DNA from: Nemertoderma westbladi
Lineage: Eukaryota; Xenacoelomorpha; Nemertodermatida; Nemertodermatidae
Assembly: GCA_032718475.1 (NCBI GenBank)
Contig: JAUCBJ010007200.1
Coordinates: 1 to 64,000 of the forward strand
Direction: 5' to 3'
DNA: 64,000 nt
The notes beneath the pieces are model-generated. The model did not search any database, was not told where the DNA came from, and saw nothing but the letters and a program-made list of their open reading frames with translations. Shown here piece by piece: positions 1-10,942 of this stretch; within the stretch, counting starts at the first letter, position 1, and each line of letters opens with the position of its first letter. The translations under genes and the position numbers were made by a program.

Positions 1-96
1 CCGCCTTCTTCTGCAGATTCTGAATCTGAAAACCGTTTTAAATTTCATAAAAAATTGCATACGATAATATTATCAAAATACTAAGGTGTAACTTTT

Positions 97-262
97 GAGA
101 CGTAAATCGCTATAATTCTAATGTTTTTTTTACTCAATTTTAGAATCAATTACGCCTAATAAAGAAGCAAGATGAGGAGTTTTCAAGGCTCAAATAAATT
201 ATAATTAATATTCTAGAATTGTGTAAAAAAAAACATTAGAATTATAGCGATTTACGTCTCAA
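97..262. mobile_element. Small hairpin MITE
   Basis: Bases 98-134 and 222-260 form an essentially perfect inverted repeat of about 37 bp, beginning GAGACGTAAATCGC and ending with a T run. They flank an ~87-bp loop. The element interrupts the left arm of the outer repeat just after CTAAGGTGTAA; the right arm at about 2665 is continuous there, so this is a secondary insertion. It has no coding capacity. The target duplication is not clear enough to assign a family. Confidence 0.7.
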
Positions 263-789
263 AATTTCAGATAGGGGGGAAACTGGACGCAATAAAAATT
301 CATCCCTCTCCAGGGGAAATTCGACGCAAATAACAGCTGATTACGAGCAAAAATAAAACTGTAACCTGTTCTATTGTGTTTACTTTATTGTTTTGGTTAA
401 AATAACGTGCCACTGTAACCGGCTCCTTTCCCTAAATTAATAATTTAACTAGGGATGTCCCGGAATTCCGTTCCGGCCGGAATTCCGGCGGTTTTTGCCC
501 GATTCCGGTTCCGGCCGGAATTGCCGGAATGGGGTCAATTCCGGCCGGAATTTTACCGGAATTGCAAGGTTCATATCTAGTTTGATAGTTGCAATTAGTT
601 TGTTAAATTATTTTTAACATTTGTATATTTTTTAAACATTATTACCAATTAGTTTAAGATACTTTTCAACACTTGTAAACAAGTATAGAAATAAAGTTTA
701 CTTCGACCGTTAGAGCTAATATTTTTGGGATGTAAGGCATAGATGCCCCCTGGTTAGCCCCTTCAAACCATTCGTGTCGAATCGAAGAC

Positions 790-872
790 TGTCTTGGCCC
801 ACATGCAGGGATCGAACCCACGACCTCCAGATAGATTGGAAATCAATGAAACCACTAAACCAAGGTGGAACC
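790..872 (-). repeat. tRNA-like sequence, probably a SINE head
   Basis: On the minus strand the block contains an A-box-like TGGTTTAGTGG and, about 40 bases on, a B-box-like GGTTCGATCCC, spaced as in a tRNA gene. The T-arm can pair, but the acceptor strands do not pair well. I therefore read it as a tRNA-derived SINE or decayed tRNA rather than a functional tRNA gene. The adjacent sequence at 730-760 resembles 38675-38700, which suits a dispersed repeat. Confidence 0.4.
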
Positions 873-1130
873 TAATTAACCTATCTAATGAGGGAAAATT
901 CACAGCCACCCTGTTTGTGTTTATTAAAGTGTATTCAGTCTTGATGGGTATATGTATGACATATATATGTAACACATTTCCAAAAAAAATTTCACCCGGT
1001 AATCAAACTAAAATGGTCCCACCATCTGTTACACCACCTACTGTAGTATTCATTTACAATTCACAATAACCCTCTTAATTTACGTTAAACCATTTGTCGT
1101 TCTGAAGATATTTTATGAAATGCATCATTA

Positions 1131-1656
1131 GAGGCACGTGCTCCACTGGTAAGTCGTTTTCAGATTTTGTCTTAGTCAGAATCTCAAAATGAATGCCTCC
1201 TTGCTCCATTGGTAACACAAGTCAGAAGTCATTTGATAAAAAATATAAGATGCGTCTCACAGTTACTGCATATTTATACCAACGGATGAAGTGGTAGGCA
1301 TTCACCAGCGGCAGCATAGTGTAAAGATGATAGAAAAATTAAAGTATTGGGGGTCTTTAGCTGGTTATATTATATTAGATAAAGATACAATAGTAAACGT
1401 TTTCGACCTACCGGTCTGCATCAGACTATGTACTGGCAACTTTATTTATACCCAAAGTAACCAATTACAGGCATCTTGCCGGATATAACACATGAGTCAT
1501 GTGTCATAAGATGGAACATGGGACATAATCACTTTCGACTCATAGGTCGTAACATACGATTTACCAGTGGAGACGCTCCCATTGAAACCAATGTGTTCCA
1601 TAATTTATTCTGACTAAGACAACATAAGTCTTACCAGTGGAGCACGGGCCTTAGCG
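1131..1656. mobile_element. Inner inverted-repeat unit within the hAT element
   Basis: About 1131-1185 (GGCACGTGCTCCACTGGTAAG onward, including GTCTTAGTCAGAAT) recurs as its reverse complement at about 1605-1656. Further degenerate copies of the CTCCACTGGTAA motif occur between the arms (near 1200 and 1560). It is either a small foldback transposon nested in the hAT element or a subterminal repeat array of it. No coding frame is present. Confidence 0.5.
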
Positions 1657-2760
1657 GGTGGTTTTTCCAATTTAATTATTACAATTTGCTTATAAAATGG
1701 CGTATTTTTAGATTGATTTTATATTATTTTACATTGATTTTTTACATTATTTTACATTGAATTTAAATTATTTTACATTGATTTTATATTATTTTACTTT
1801 CAATTAATTATTAAATAATATGATAATTACAGGAGGCTAAATAAATTGCTAACCTTGTAAAGTTAGCAATGAAACTCGATTAACGATTATCATAATTACA
1901 ATTACTACTTTAACCTAAAACTAATATAAATATAAAACGTTATTACAATACGTACAGGTCCTGCGAGTGGTCGTTAGTTCAGTTCTGCGTCGTAGGAGCT
2001 GCATAATATAGTAGTTTTGTTTCTATTTACAGCAAATCCATTTCTTACCATAAATCTATTTATCCCCAGCAACAATTAAACTGTAACATGTAATGTACTC
2101 GTGGCCTCGTTTATTGTTTTGGTTCGAATAACATGTCAATGTAACATGCTCCTTTCCCTTAAAGACACCAGGATATTGCACCAATGGACCCAGTGACGCG
2201 AAACCGTAGGTTTTTGGTTAACGTGGGTTTTTAGGTATGAGTCTAAAGGCTAAAAACCGAACTTTTGGTCAAGGTTATCGATTTTAGAAAAAAAAAATGA
2301 TATTGAATAATGCCGAAGTACCATCCCGTCAACATAATAGGTCATAACGGCCCAGGCCATTCTCCACTCCACCCACCTTAATTCCCCCAAGGTTCTGATT
2401 CATCTCATTATCAAACTTAGCTGTAGAAATTAAAAAAATTGATCTGTTTCACAAAAAATTTTATACAGTTTCATGGGTCATTTAGTGTATTTCACTAATT
2501 ATAGAAAATTCCGGTTCCGGCCGGAATTCCGGCATGTTGAATTCCGGTTCCGGTTCCGGCCGGAATCAAAATATCGATTCCGGGACATCCCTAAATTTAA
2601 CATTGAGGCGGGATATTAGTTCGCCAAGACGGGTTTTGCGTCGAGTTTCCCCCCCCCCCCTGTCTCCAAAATTTACACCTTAGTATTTTGATAATATCCT
2701 GGCAATTTTTTATGAAATTTAAACAGTTTTCAGATTCGGAATCTGCAGATGAAGGCGGTT

Positions 2761-4602
2761 CTAATGATATCTAGACTACATTCAAAATATTGAAAATAAA
2801 GCCAACAATAATTATGCTTAAATATTGCTAAAATGCCTTTTTAACGGCTTCTTATATCGAAATAGCTCATAAATTTAAAAATTCGGCTCTGCTATCAGTA
2901 AGAGAAATTGTCGAACTACGACCCCCTAAATATGGTTGTTGTATTAAGGGTGATGGTGTATTTCATAACTATGAACAGCATTGTTTAATATTTTCCACAT
3001 TATGGCCCCGTTTCTCAACTAAGTGCCTACTTATCCTAAAATGGCCACTTAATAATTTTAAATGCCCACTTTGTTAAATGGCCTCTTAGTATAAGTTAAG
3101 TGTTGTTTCTAATATAAAGATAATGAGCATTTAACTAAGTGGCAACTTTAATAATTAAAGGTGGAACTTATCCGAATATATTTTTTATATTTTATCCAAT
3201 TATATAAATTATGCTATCTAGTCTGGCTACCTGTGGCTAGTTAGTACTAACTGGTCTCCGTTCAAGAGGCGTCTCAAGAAAGTCATTGTCTATCACAACA
3301 CTACTTGTAACCCCGGTTACCAGTGTGGTTTACTTTTACAGCGGTACGCGGAAAAGCCTGTAGAATCGCAATATCTTATTATTTATTACTCTGTATTTTT
3401 GCTTGCATAATTTCTTACGTAATCATTATGAACTCACCACATTTTGTTAATTATTCCGTCTGCTCTTGATATTTCGGCTCTCATTCTATTGGCGGGTGAC
3501 ATTATTCAGTAACTCCACCAGCTGGACAGACATCAATCGTTCGCCGCCTGTAGGTCACTGGCATTTCGGGCCGCTTTTCAAATACAAATGATTTCAATAA
3601 TTTCTTTGATCGAGCCGCATATTGGAATTGACCCTCATAGTCTGGTAGCTATGGAATTGTACTTTGTGTGAAAGAATAATGTGAATGTTTCCATTGATTG
3701 AGTAGGTAATATTGTTTTCTTCAATAATCCGACTGCTGTTGCCCATCTGGTATCATCGACGCTTACCTATAAGTGACCAAACTCTTCGCTGGACATTTTG
3801 GATAATAACCCCATATGCTAAAGCAATAGGAATTTATATTCTGGGGGTGGGGGTGGGGTGTTCAATAACTTTTTTTACTCTCTATTTTTCCAAAGGGAAG
3901 AACCTCGACTCCAAGTTATAAAGTGAAGGTTGCTCTAACGATAATGAATATGTTAGTAGAGTTAAATTCATTTTAAAATTAATTCAATAACATACAATCG
4001 ATTTGAAAAATTATTTTAGTTACTTGCATTGATAAAAATCTTAAAGACCTGATAGTGGGGCGAGCCACGTAGTAGGTGAAGCCTTTGTTAAAACAAGATT
4101 TTGTATAAACAAGACCAAAAATTGGGTTTTTAATAACTTTTCAGACACAATCAGTTTAACTGGGAATAAATGTCTATAAACTCTAAACGTTCCCTTTATT
4201 TCTTTGTTTTTATTCCGTTCAAGCTGAAACGTTCAGATGTGAACTAGACTATTAGCTGTGTATTTGCTTGGGCGTTGATCCTTCTGCACTTCACCAGTCT
4301 GCCGCTAGGAGGGGTGGTGGTATATTCTCAGCATTGATCTCTAGTTCCAAAATTGCATATCATCTTTAAAAAAGTTTGTTTTTTAATATAAAACAAAATT
4401 GTTTTGAAAGGTTTAAAAAGATACTCAACCCTAATAATGTATAGTAATTAATTTAGCGGGTTATAGCTTTAATTACAAAATCATATTTTAATCAACAATA
4501 TTTTGCTCTAATGTGATTGACACCTGTCATTAGTGTTCATTGATTAATTTGTGATCAATGCCGCCTTCATATTGTATGTAGTAACATTATTTATATTTAT
4601 AG
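2761..4602. other. Non-coding stretch upstream of the HECT ligase exons
   Basis: It is AT-rich with no supported coding exon. At 3002-3190 there is a short imperfect inverted pattern built on AAGTGGC / GCCACTT. The phrase TGGGGCGAGCCACG at about 4056 recurs at about 8362, so a dispersed repeat is present. The upstream exons of the ligase were not recognised here. They should lie in this stretch as short exons or to the left of the window. Confidence 0.5.
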
Positions 4603-6670
4603 GTGATATCGACCCAGGCAACAACGAAGAAGATGAAATCGAGAAAGACCTACGACTATACTACCAGACGACCCAATCACATGGGGATAAGAGACTCGGA
4701 TCAACAGACCCTGACTCTCTCGGTTCACAACTCGGGATCCGATTGGTTGACTGTCGGCGATCCATCCTGGACCACTCGGTCTTCGTCAACGAAGTCCTCA
4801 ACGGCCTCGTCAAGATCGACCGAGACTTCATATACGCGAGAGACGACCATCGCTTCTCCTTCCTAGACTATCCCTTTATTTTATCCACTGCCAATAAGAC
4901 CATGGGTCTCTTCTACGACAATCGCATCCGAATGTTCACGGAGCGTCGTGAGAACCTTCTCCGGAGTCTCATCGCGGGCGGCGGGGTCAACCCTCCATAC
5001 CTGCGTCTACAAGTGCGACGGACTCATCTGCTGATCGACGCGCTCGTTCAGCTCGAGTTAGTGGCTCTTGAGAACCCCGCCGACCTCAAGAAGCAAATGT
5101 ACATCGAGTTCGAGGGCGAGCAGGGTATGGACGAGGGAGGCGTTAGCAAGGAGTTCCTCCAGCTGGTCGTCGAAGAGATCTTCAACCCGGATATCGGGAT
5201 GTTCGTTTACGACGCAGACAACCGGCAGTACTGGTTCAACCGCAACAGTTACGAGCTCGACTCGCAGTTCCAACTCATTGGTATCATCCTCGGGCTCGCC
5301 ATCTACAACAACATCATCCTGGACATTCACCTGCCCCCCGTGGTCTATCGGAAGCTGATGGGACAACGGGGTTCGTTCGCGGATATGCCCGGATTCAACG
5401 CGGTCCTCGCGGCATCCTTAAACGATATCCTCGAATACGACCCCGGAACCATCGAGGACGACCTCATGCTCAACTTCGAGATCAACCAGACGGATATGTT
5501 CGGTCGGGTCTCCACACACGAACTGCGTTCCGGTGGCGCCAACGAGCCGGTTACCAGCGAGAATCGTCGAGAATTTGTCGGTCTCTATGTGGATTGGACG
5601 CTGAACGAATCCGTGGATCGACAGTTCAAGGCGTTTCGGAGAGGTAGGTTTTATATGATTCTGTATTTTGTTACAATTCATTATTTTTTTTGTTTTAAAG
5701 TTTTAGTTTCTGTTTTAAAACAATAGATTTTTTAAAAAATGTGTGCAGAGAAGAAAACTTAGCGAATATATGTTAATTAACCAAAGCAACGAAATTAATA
5801 AACGAAATTGTCGAAAGTTAGTTAAAGCTCTCGAACTCTCACGGAATTTTCTGTGACCTTGTTGCATTTGTTGTGGGTAGAGAGGCTTCCTTCTCTACGT
5901 TCTGTCTATTAAATACCATTCTCTGAAAAAAAAAAACTAAAAATTTAGGTTAAATTAAATAGGTAAGGGTGAACGATTTCTCTGTCTAAAATATCATTAA
6001 AATGGGACTCAAACTTGTTCGAATCTATATTAAGATAATTACCTAAACTAATTAGTGACATTAGTACTATTATTATTATTATTATTACTATTAATAGACT
6101 ATTATGTTTTCAAAATATATCGTGACTCATATTTTTGGGATATTTTCGCGAATCTATCTGACAAGGCGAGTATGTCTATCGTTTTATTTAGCGCCCCCAG
6201 CGGCTTTCCTTTAATTGCTTATATGTTTGTTTCGGTTGGATTATTTAGGTTTCCACATGGTAATGGCTGACTCCCCGCTGCGGGACTGGTTCCGTACTGA
6301 GGAGGTTGAACTGCTGGTCTGCGGTTCCAAGGAGTTCGACTTCCGGGCCCTCGAGGCGTCCACGCAGTATGATGCTGGGTTCGACGAGACCAGCGAGACT
6401 ATCCGGTGGTTCTGGGAGGCGGTCCACGGGTTCTCGTTGTCCCAGCAACGCGCCTTGCTTCAGTTCACTACGGGCAGTGACCGCGTTCCCGTGGGTGGTC
6501 TCTCTAAACTCCGACTTATCATCGCCCGTAACGGCAGCGACTCCGACCGACTACCCACGGCGCATACTTGCTTCAACGTGCTACTCTTGCCGCAGTACAG
6601 CAGCAGGGAAAAACTCGAGGAGAGACTTGTAAAGGCCATAACGTACGCCAAGGGATTCGGAATGCTGTAA
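4603..6670 (+). CDS. UBE3A: UBE3A/E6AP-like HECT E3 ubiquitin ligase, last two exons (5' partial)
   Basis: Two exons, 4603-5643 and 6249-6670, are joined by a GT-AG intron (donor GTAGGT at 5644; acceptor AG at 6247-6248). The joined frame reads through RRG-FHMV and ends in TAA at 6668. An acceptor TTTATAG precedes 4603, so earlier exons are missing. The translated part is about 486 residues and carries the whole HECT domain: [38 protein letters not shown], the N-lobe core [21 protein letters not shown], and the C-lobe [13 protein letters not shown]. The catalytic cysteine is in [10 protein letters not shown] (codon 6569-6571), and the protein ends in [12 protein letters not shown], the typical UBE3A terminus. 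HECT ligases accept ubiquitin from an E2 on this cysteine and transfer it to substrate lysines. The AZUL zinc finger and N-terminal half of UBE3A are not seen. Confidence 0.95.
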
Positions 6671-7270
6671 CTGTAAATATGACGGTAATGGAATTGTAAA
6701 TGTCACGGTAACTATTACGGTACCGGTATACTGAAACTATTACGGTACCGGTATACTGAAACTATACCTGTAACTGTAACCGAACTGTTCGGTACACTGC
6801 AACTGTTATACTGTGCTAATAACTAATTGTGGTTACCTGTGTAACTCCATTGACGGTGTGACATGGTAACAACCAGACCAACAGTATACAGGTGCTGCCA
6901 GAGAGGTACACTAAAGGGTATAGTAATAGCTGCCAAGGGTTTCTATGCGGTGACAGTAACATTCACACGAGTGCTGAAATAATTTAGTTTAAATTTATAA
7001 TTTACACAATATATTAATATAATATTACATATATATACAATACATATTAATATAGTTATTTTTTGTAATTTACTGGATGGATACGAAATTGTTGTTACTA
7101 AGTAAGAAAAGGACAGGAAAAAGGGCACTTTGGGTTTTTTAATGTGGTTGATACGATGGAACATGGCAACCGTCTTAATATAACTAAAATTCCGCATTCT
7201 TTTGACTCCATATCCATATATCTTATCTAAAATTTCAATATTATTAATTATGTCATTATCAATTAATATT
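6671..7270 (+). other. 3' flank of the HECT ligase gene
   Basis: No gene is seen. Bases about 6713-6762 hold two tandem copies of a ~25-bp unit containing ATTACGGTACCGGTATACTG, probably in the 3' UTR. The stretch then becomes strongly AT-rich up to the LINE insertion at 7283. Confidence 0.4.
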
Positions 7271-7282
7271 GAAATACTAGCT

Positions 7283-8071
7283 CTCAGAATCACTAGAAAG
7301 GAGCCCAACGGCTCCTCAGCTCATTAGAACATGCTGCTTCTAGTTTTGGTCTTTTTCTTAACTCCAAAAAGACCAAAATTTTGACAGTTAACTTTGACAG
7401 TCCTCAGCAAGTCTCTGACCGGATGAGCATAAGCTCAAAGGATGGTATGCTTGAGCATGTGGATGACTTCTGTTACCTGGGATCATGGATCCGGAAGTCA
7501 GGTGAGGACCTTCGAATACGTAAGGGAAAGGCATGGGCAGCCTTGAATAGGCTCTCGAGGATTTGGAAGTCACAGAGAATTAATCGGAAACTTAAGGTCC
7601 GGTTATTTAGAGCAACAGTAGTTCCAGTACTCCTCTATGGGAGTCCATGCTGGGCTCTAACTGCTGAGGACACCAAATCTATGGATGGCACATTCACAAG
7701 AATGCTACGCCGGGTTCATTGTGTCAAGTGCAATGCACACATCTCCTAGCAGACACTATATAACATTGGGGGTCTCTCATTGGTTCCATCAGGCTTGACA
7801 CTAGAACAAAGTCGCCTCCGCTTTGCAGGACATTGCTTTCGCCGTGAGGACCCGCCAGTGCATAATCTTGTACTTTGGCAGCCTCATGCAGTGAATAAGC
7901 ATGGTGGACAGCCCATGACTTTCTTGAGACGCATCTTAAAGGACACTGGCCTTGAAGATGCTGATTATCTAGCAAATGTCAAATTTCAATGTGGCGGCGC
8001 AATTCTGTCTACAAGCCGGCACAGCATTCTTAAAAATGCAGCTGCAATGCAGCATGCCGATCGTAGTAGTA
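7283..8071 (+). mobile_element. 5'-truncated LINE copy A (RT thumb and C-terminal region)
   Basis: A perfect 12-bp target duplication, GAAATACTAGCT (7271-7282 and 8072-8083), brackets a 789-bp fragment. The fragment starts inside the RT and ends in a short (TAG)n tail. Its translation contains the post-RT motif FCYLGSWIRKSGEDLRIRKG, then LLYGSPCWAL and RLRFAGHCFRRED, typical of the C-terminal part of a non-LTR retrotransposon ORF. It is broken by a TAG near 7747 and a frameshift near 7975. Sequence and tail match copies B (8497-8987) and C (54172-56237), so all three are one family. 5' truncation with a TSD is the signature of target-primed reverse transcription. It is dead. Confidence 0.85.
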
Positions 8072-8249
8072 GAAATACTAGCTACCACCAAGTAGCGGGG
8101 CGTCAATGCCAAACTAAAATTTACGATTACTTCGGATTCAGTTGATAACTTTTAATTATATGTTGATTTTTACTTTGATGTGTTTCTAATTCGTCTGGCC
8201 AACTCATACTTTCAGTTCATTTATTGGCTGTATTGCAATATAAATCAGA

Positions 8250-9248
8250 TACCGTATTTCTTCGATTTAACGCCCCCCCCCCCCCCCCCCCCCACCATCA
8301 AATTATCAACTTAAAAGCCTTCCCCGAATAAACGCCCCGGTGTTTAATAATATTACAACGTGGGGCGAGCCACGATTAGTGAGCGATGCCTCTGGCACAC
8401 GATTATCATTAATATATAGGTAGGGCCAAATGTCATATGACTGAACGTAAATATAATAGTGTGTTGTACCGCGGCAGTAGGCTGTATGTGTAATAACTAC
8501 TAGGATCGGCATGCTGCATTGCAGCTGCATTTTTAAGAATGCTGTGCCGGCTTGTCAACAAAATTGCACCGCCACAACTCCCTATCACCCATGACATTTG
8601 CTAGATCATCCGCATCTTTAAGGCCAGTGTCCTTTAAGATGCGTCTCAAGAAAGTCATGGGCTGTCCACCATGCTTATTCACTCCATGAGGCTGCCAAAG
8701 TACAAGATTATGCACTGGCTGGTCCTCACGGCGAAAGCAATGTCCTGCAAAGCGGAGGCGATTTTGTTCTAGTGTCAAGCTTGGGGGAACCAATGAGACA
8801 CCTCCAATGTTATATAGTGTCTGGTTGGAGATGTGTGCATTGTACTTGTCACAATGTACCCGGCGTTTCATTCTTGTGAATGTGCCATCCAGAGATTTGG
8901 TGTCCTCAGCAGTTAGAGCCCAGCATGGACTCCCGTAGAGGAGTACTGGAACTACTGCTGCTCTAAATAATCGGACCTTATCGGACCTGTGTAATAAAGG
9001 TAATCCTGGTATTATTTGAATTATTTCATTTGTTTAACTTGTTTTCTTGAATTTAACAAAATCTTTTATTAGGGTATTTAGATTCAAAATGCTGAAAATC
9101 TAGAACATAAACATAAACGCCCCCGCTCGAACCAGACAATTTGTAACTTAAACGCCTTCTCCGAATAAACGCTCCCCTCAAATAAACGCCTCACCAATTG
9201 GTCATATAAACTTAAACGCCCAGGTTCTTATTCGAGTAAATACGGTAT
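8250..9248. mobile_element. Inverted-repeat MITE carrying a nested LINE
   Basis: Ends are inverted copies: ATACCGTATTTCTTCG at 8250 and, as reverse complement, TACCGTATTTACTCGAATAA at about 9247. Between the ends the phrase AATAAACGCC is repeated several times (for example 8328, 9110, 9165-9185, 9215). A 20-plus C run sits at about 8273-8293. After removing LINE copy B and its duplication, about 500 bp remain. No coding frame is seen. Superfamily not assigned. Confidence 0.6.
8497..8987 (-). mobile_element. 5'-truncated LINE copy B (C-terminal region)
   Basis: This is the same LINE family as copies A and C, inserted in reverse inside the MITE. A 10-bp target duplication, TGTGTAATAA, lies at 8487-8496 and 8988-8997. 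On the minus strand the fragment begins just before the LLYGSPCWAL motif and ends with TAGTAG after the conserved CAATGCAGCATGCCGATC. The frame at 8533-8871 (-) retains RLRFAGHCFRREDQPVHNL and GGQPMTFL. A 7-bp filler repeat (TCGGACC) is present at the truncated end, as often seen at LINE 5' junctions. Confidence 0.85.
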
Positions 9249-10942
9249 TCAGAAGGTGAATAGTTGTTTGGGTCTGAGAACTACTTCTGATTGGTTGTCA
9301 ATGCTAGAGATGCCTGATTTCAACTTTCAAAAGTAATAAAGAAATAGTAACAATGCAGTTGGAAAGTTGACAGTTTATGCTTGAATGACTCAATAGGCTA
9401 CAATAAAGCCTTTATCTTTTAATTGAAAGCTAAAGTACATGTGACCCGGTCCTTACAAAATTTGAGAAATTCCTCTAAAATTATCAACTATAAGTTTATA
9501 AAGCTTTCAATCCTTCAGTTTTACATCAGCAGTCATTTCGTAATTTCGGAATAAAACTACGTCCAGATACTTGCTGGTTGCTGCGTTAACTATTTCATAC
9601 TCGTTTGTTTTGTAAAGTTTCGCTCTTCATGGTTTGTCGATTGGAGTGACATTTTACACGAACGAACGTAGTGAGTATTTGCTAATAAAGCCACGAGAAT
9701 TACTACACTGCAAATTACTTTGCCGCAAGTATTTTGTAGTTTTATTCAAACATTTTAACGTTTACCAATTGACTCCGCGATGAAGCATAAAGTAGAACAA
9801 GTTTGCGCTTGATGTTATCAAAGATAGCTAGTGAAAGTTTTTGAGTAAAACTTACAAGTTATTGAAAATACAACGTCGGTGGCGCCGATACCGGCTACTG
9901 CGGTACTGGCGACCGCTCTGTTGTAGATTGTAGTGCTACCGTACAGAGCGCTGCCAGTCAGGCGGCTGCAGTTCTAGCCTTCCTTATAAGTTAGAAAGGT
10001 TCGCTGTTTAACAGCGGAGTCAACCCTAAGGCTCCTATCTATTGTCTGTTATTTAAAACAGAGACAACTAACAGGGCGTCAGTCTAACTTCTAAGTTTGA
10101 ATACTCAGTAACTATACCAAACCTCTGCATATTAGTATTATATGGTTTTTCATAGTTTTCCTTTCATCAACCCCATTACTTTTGCAATGAAGATGTTGTG
10201 CTAGAATATGGACAGGGAAAGTTTGTTTGTTGCTCTGATTTGTAAATTATTTTGAATTTTTTGAGAATATAATATATTTTATTGTATTGTATCGCGATTT
10301 CGATTCAACAAACTTTTTTTTCATAATATCTTTTATAGATTCAAACTGTAAAAATATCACTCCAAATAAACCTTAATCTTCCTGCTATATCTTCTTCTCT
10401 ACTACATGATTTGGGAAGATCTTTATTTTATTACTATAACATCACTACTACAATTACAATTTGACAGTTGATACTACACTACAATATATAAAGAGCAACG
10501 TTCCATGGCATGAAATGGCACTGCCCCTTAAATTTCATTTTATCAAAGTAAGTGAGTGATCTTAGCATTTCCTATACATTTTAGCCAAATTTTATTGTAG
10601 TTTCTTCGAAGGCCCTGTATCCCATAGACACTCCCCTGGATATAAATCCTAGATTGACCACCAGTACTGGTACAGACCAATTAAAATCGAAACAGTTATA
10701 CTTACCATTGTTGTGGTTCACTGTTCTCTAAGCAGTAGTAATTGTAGTGTATTAGTTGGAAGTTTATTTTAGAGTGTCTTTTGGCAATATAATTGAAAAA
10801 GATAAAAGTACAAAACTCTAACACGGATATTTGGTATTTTTTGTCGACCACTGTTTGAAAAGTAGAAGTATGTGTAAGCAATTAGCGACCCCGAAAACTT
10901 ATCTCAGTCCTTGTGTTATTTAATTTAAACTTTATTTAGTCT
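9249..10942. other. Non-coding, 3' side of TRP channel gene 1
   Basis: No supported exon, RNA gene or repeat structure is recognised. It is AT-rich. TTTATT at 10931-10936 is an AATAAA polyadenylation signal on the minus strand, only a few bases past the TRP gene 1 stop codon, and could serve that gene. Confidence 0.4.

Larger units (their letters stand above)
450..2593. mobile_element. Non-autonomous hAT-like DNA transposon, 2144 bp
   Basis: Terminal inverted repeats of 17 bp (TAGGGATGTCCCGGAAT) are flanked by a perfect 8-bp direct duplication, AATTTAAC, at 442-449 and 2594-2601. An 8-bp duplication is the hallmark of the hAT superfamily. Subterminal DNA on both sides is packed with palindromic TTCCGGCCGGAA copies (about 470-545 and 2510-2570), which resemble transposase-binding repeats. 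No transposase-length frame exists inside, so it must be mobilised in trans. The uninterrupted paralogous site near 22065-22085 supports the insertion. Inside are a tRNA-like promoter block (about 790-870) and a smaller inverted-repeat unit (1131-1656). Confidence 0.8.
1..2760. mobile_element. Composite inverted-repeat element (outer shell), split by a hAT-like element and a MITE
   Basis: The first ~95 bases are nearly the reverse complement of bases ~2665-2760: both contain the same stretch from CCGCC through CTGCAGATT and on to CTAAGGTGTAA. Subterminal bases 262-310 and 2625-2665 are also inverted copies, each holding a G/C run next to a GACGCAA motif. Removing the two nested insertions (450-2593 plus its 8-bp duplication, and about 97-262) leaves a ~440-bp element, a MITE-like size. 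A related copy without the hAT insertion lies at 21925-22150. The left end may run past the window start. No coding capacity is seen. The superfamily is not identified because the outermost target duplication cannot be read. Confidence 0.7.

Noticed and set aside
790-872. Functional tRNA gene on the minus strand
   Set aside because: A and B boxes are present but the acceptor stem does not pair and the block lies inside a transposon; kept only as a SINE-like repeat.
3712-3921. 69-codon frame upstream of the HECT exons as a missing UBE3A exon
   Set aside because: The translation shows no UBE3A N-terminal motif and no convincing splice sites.
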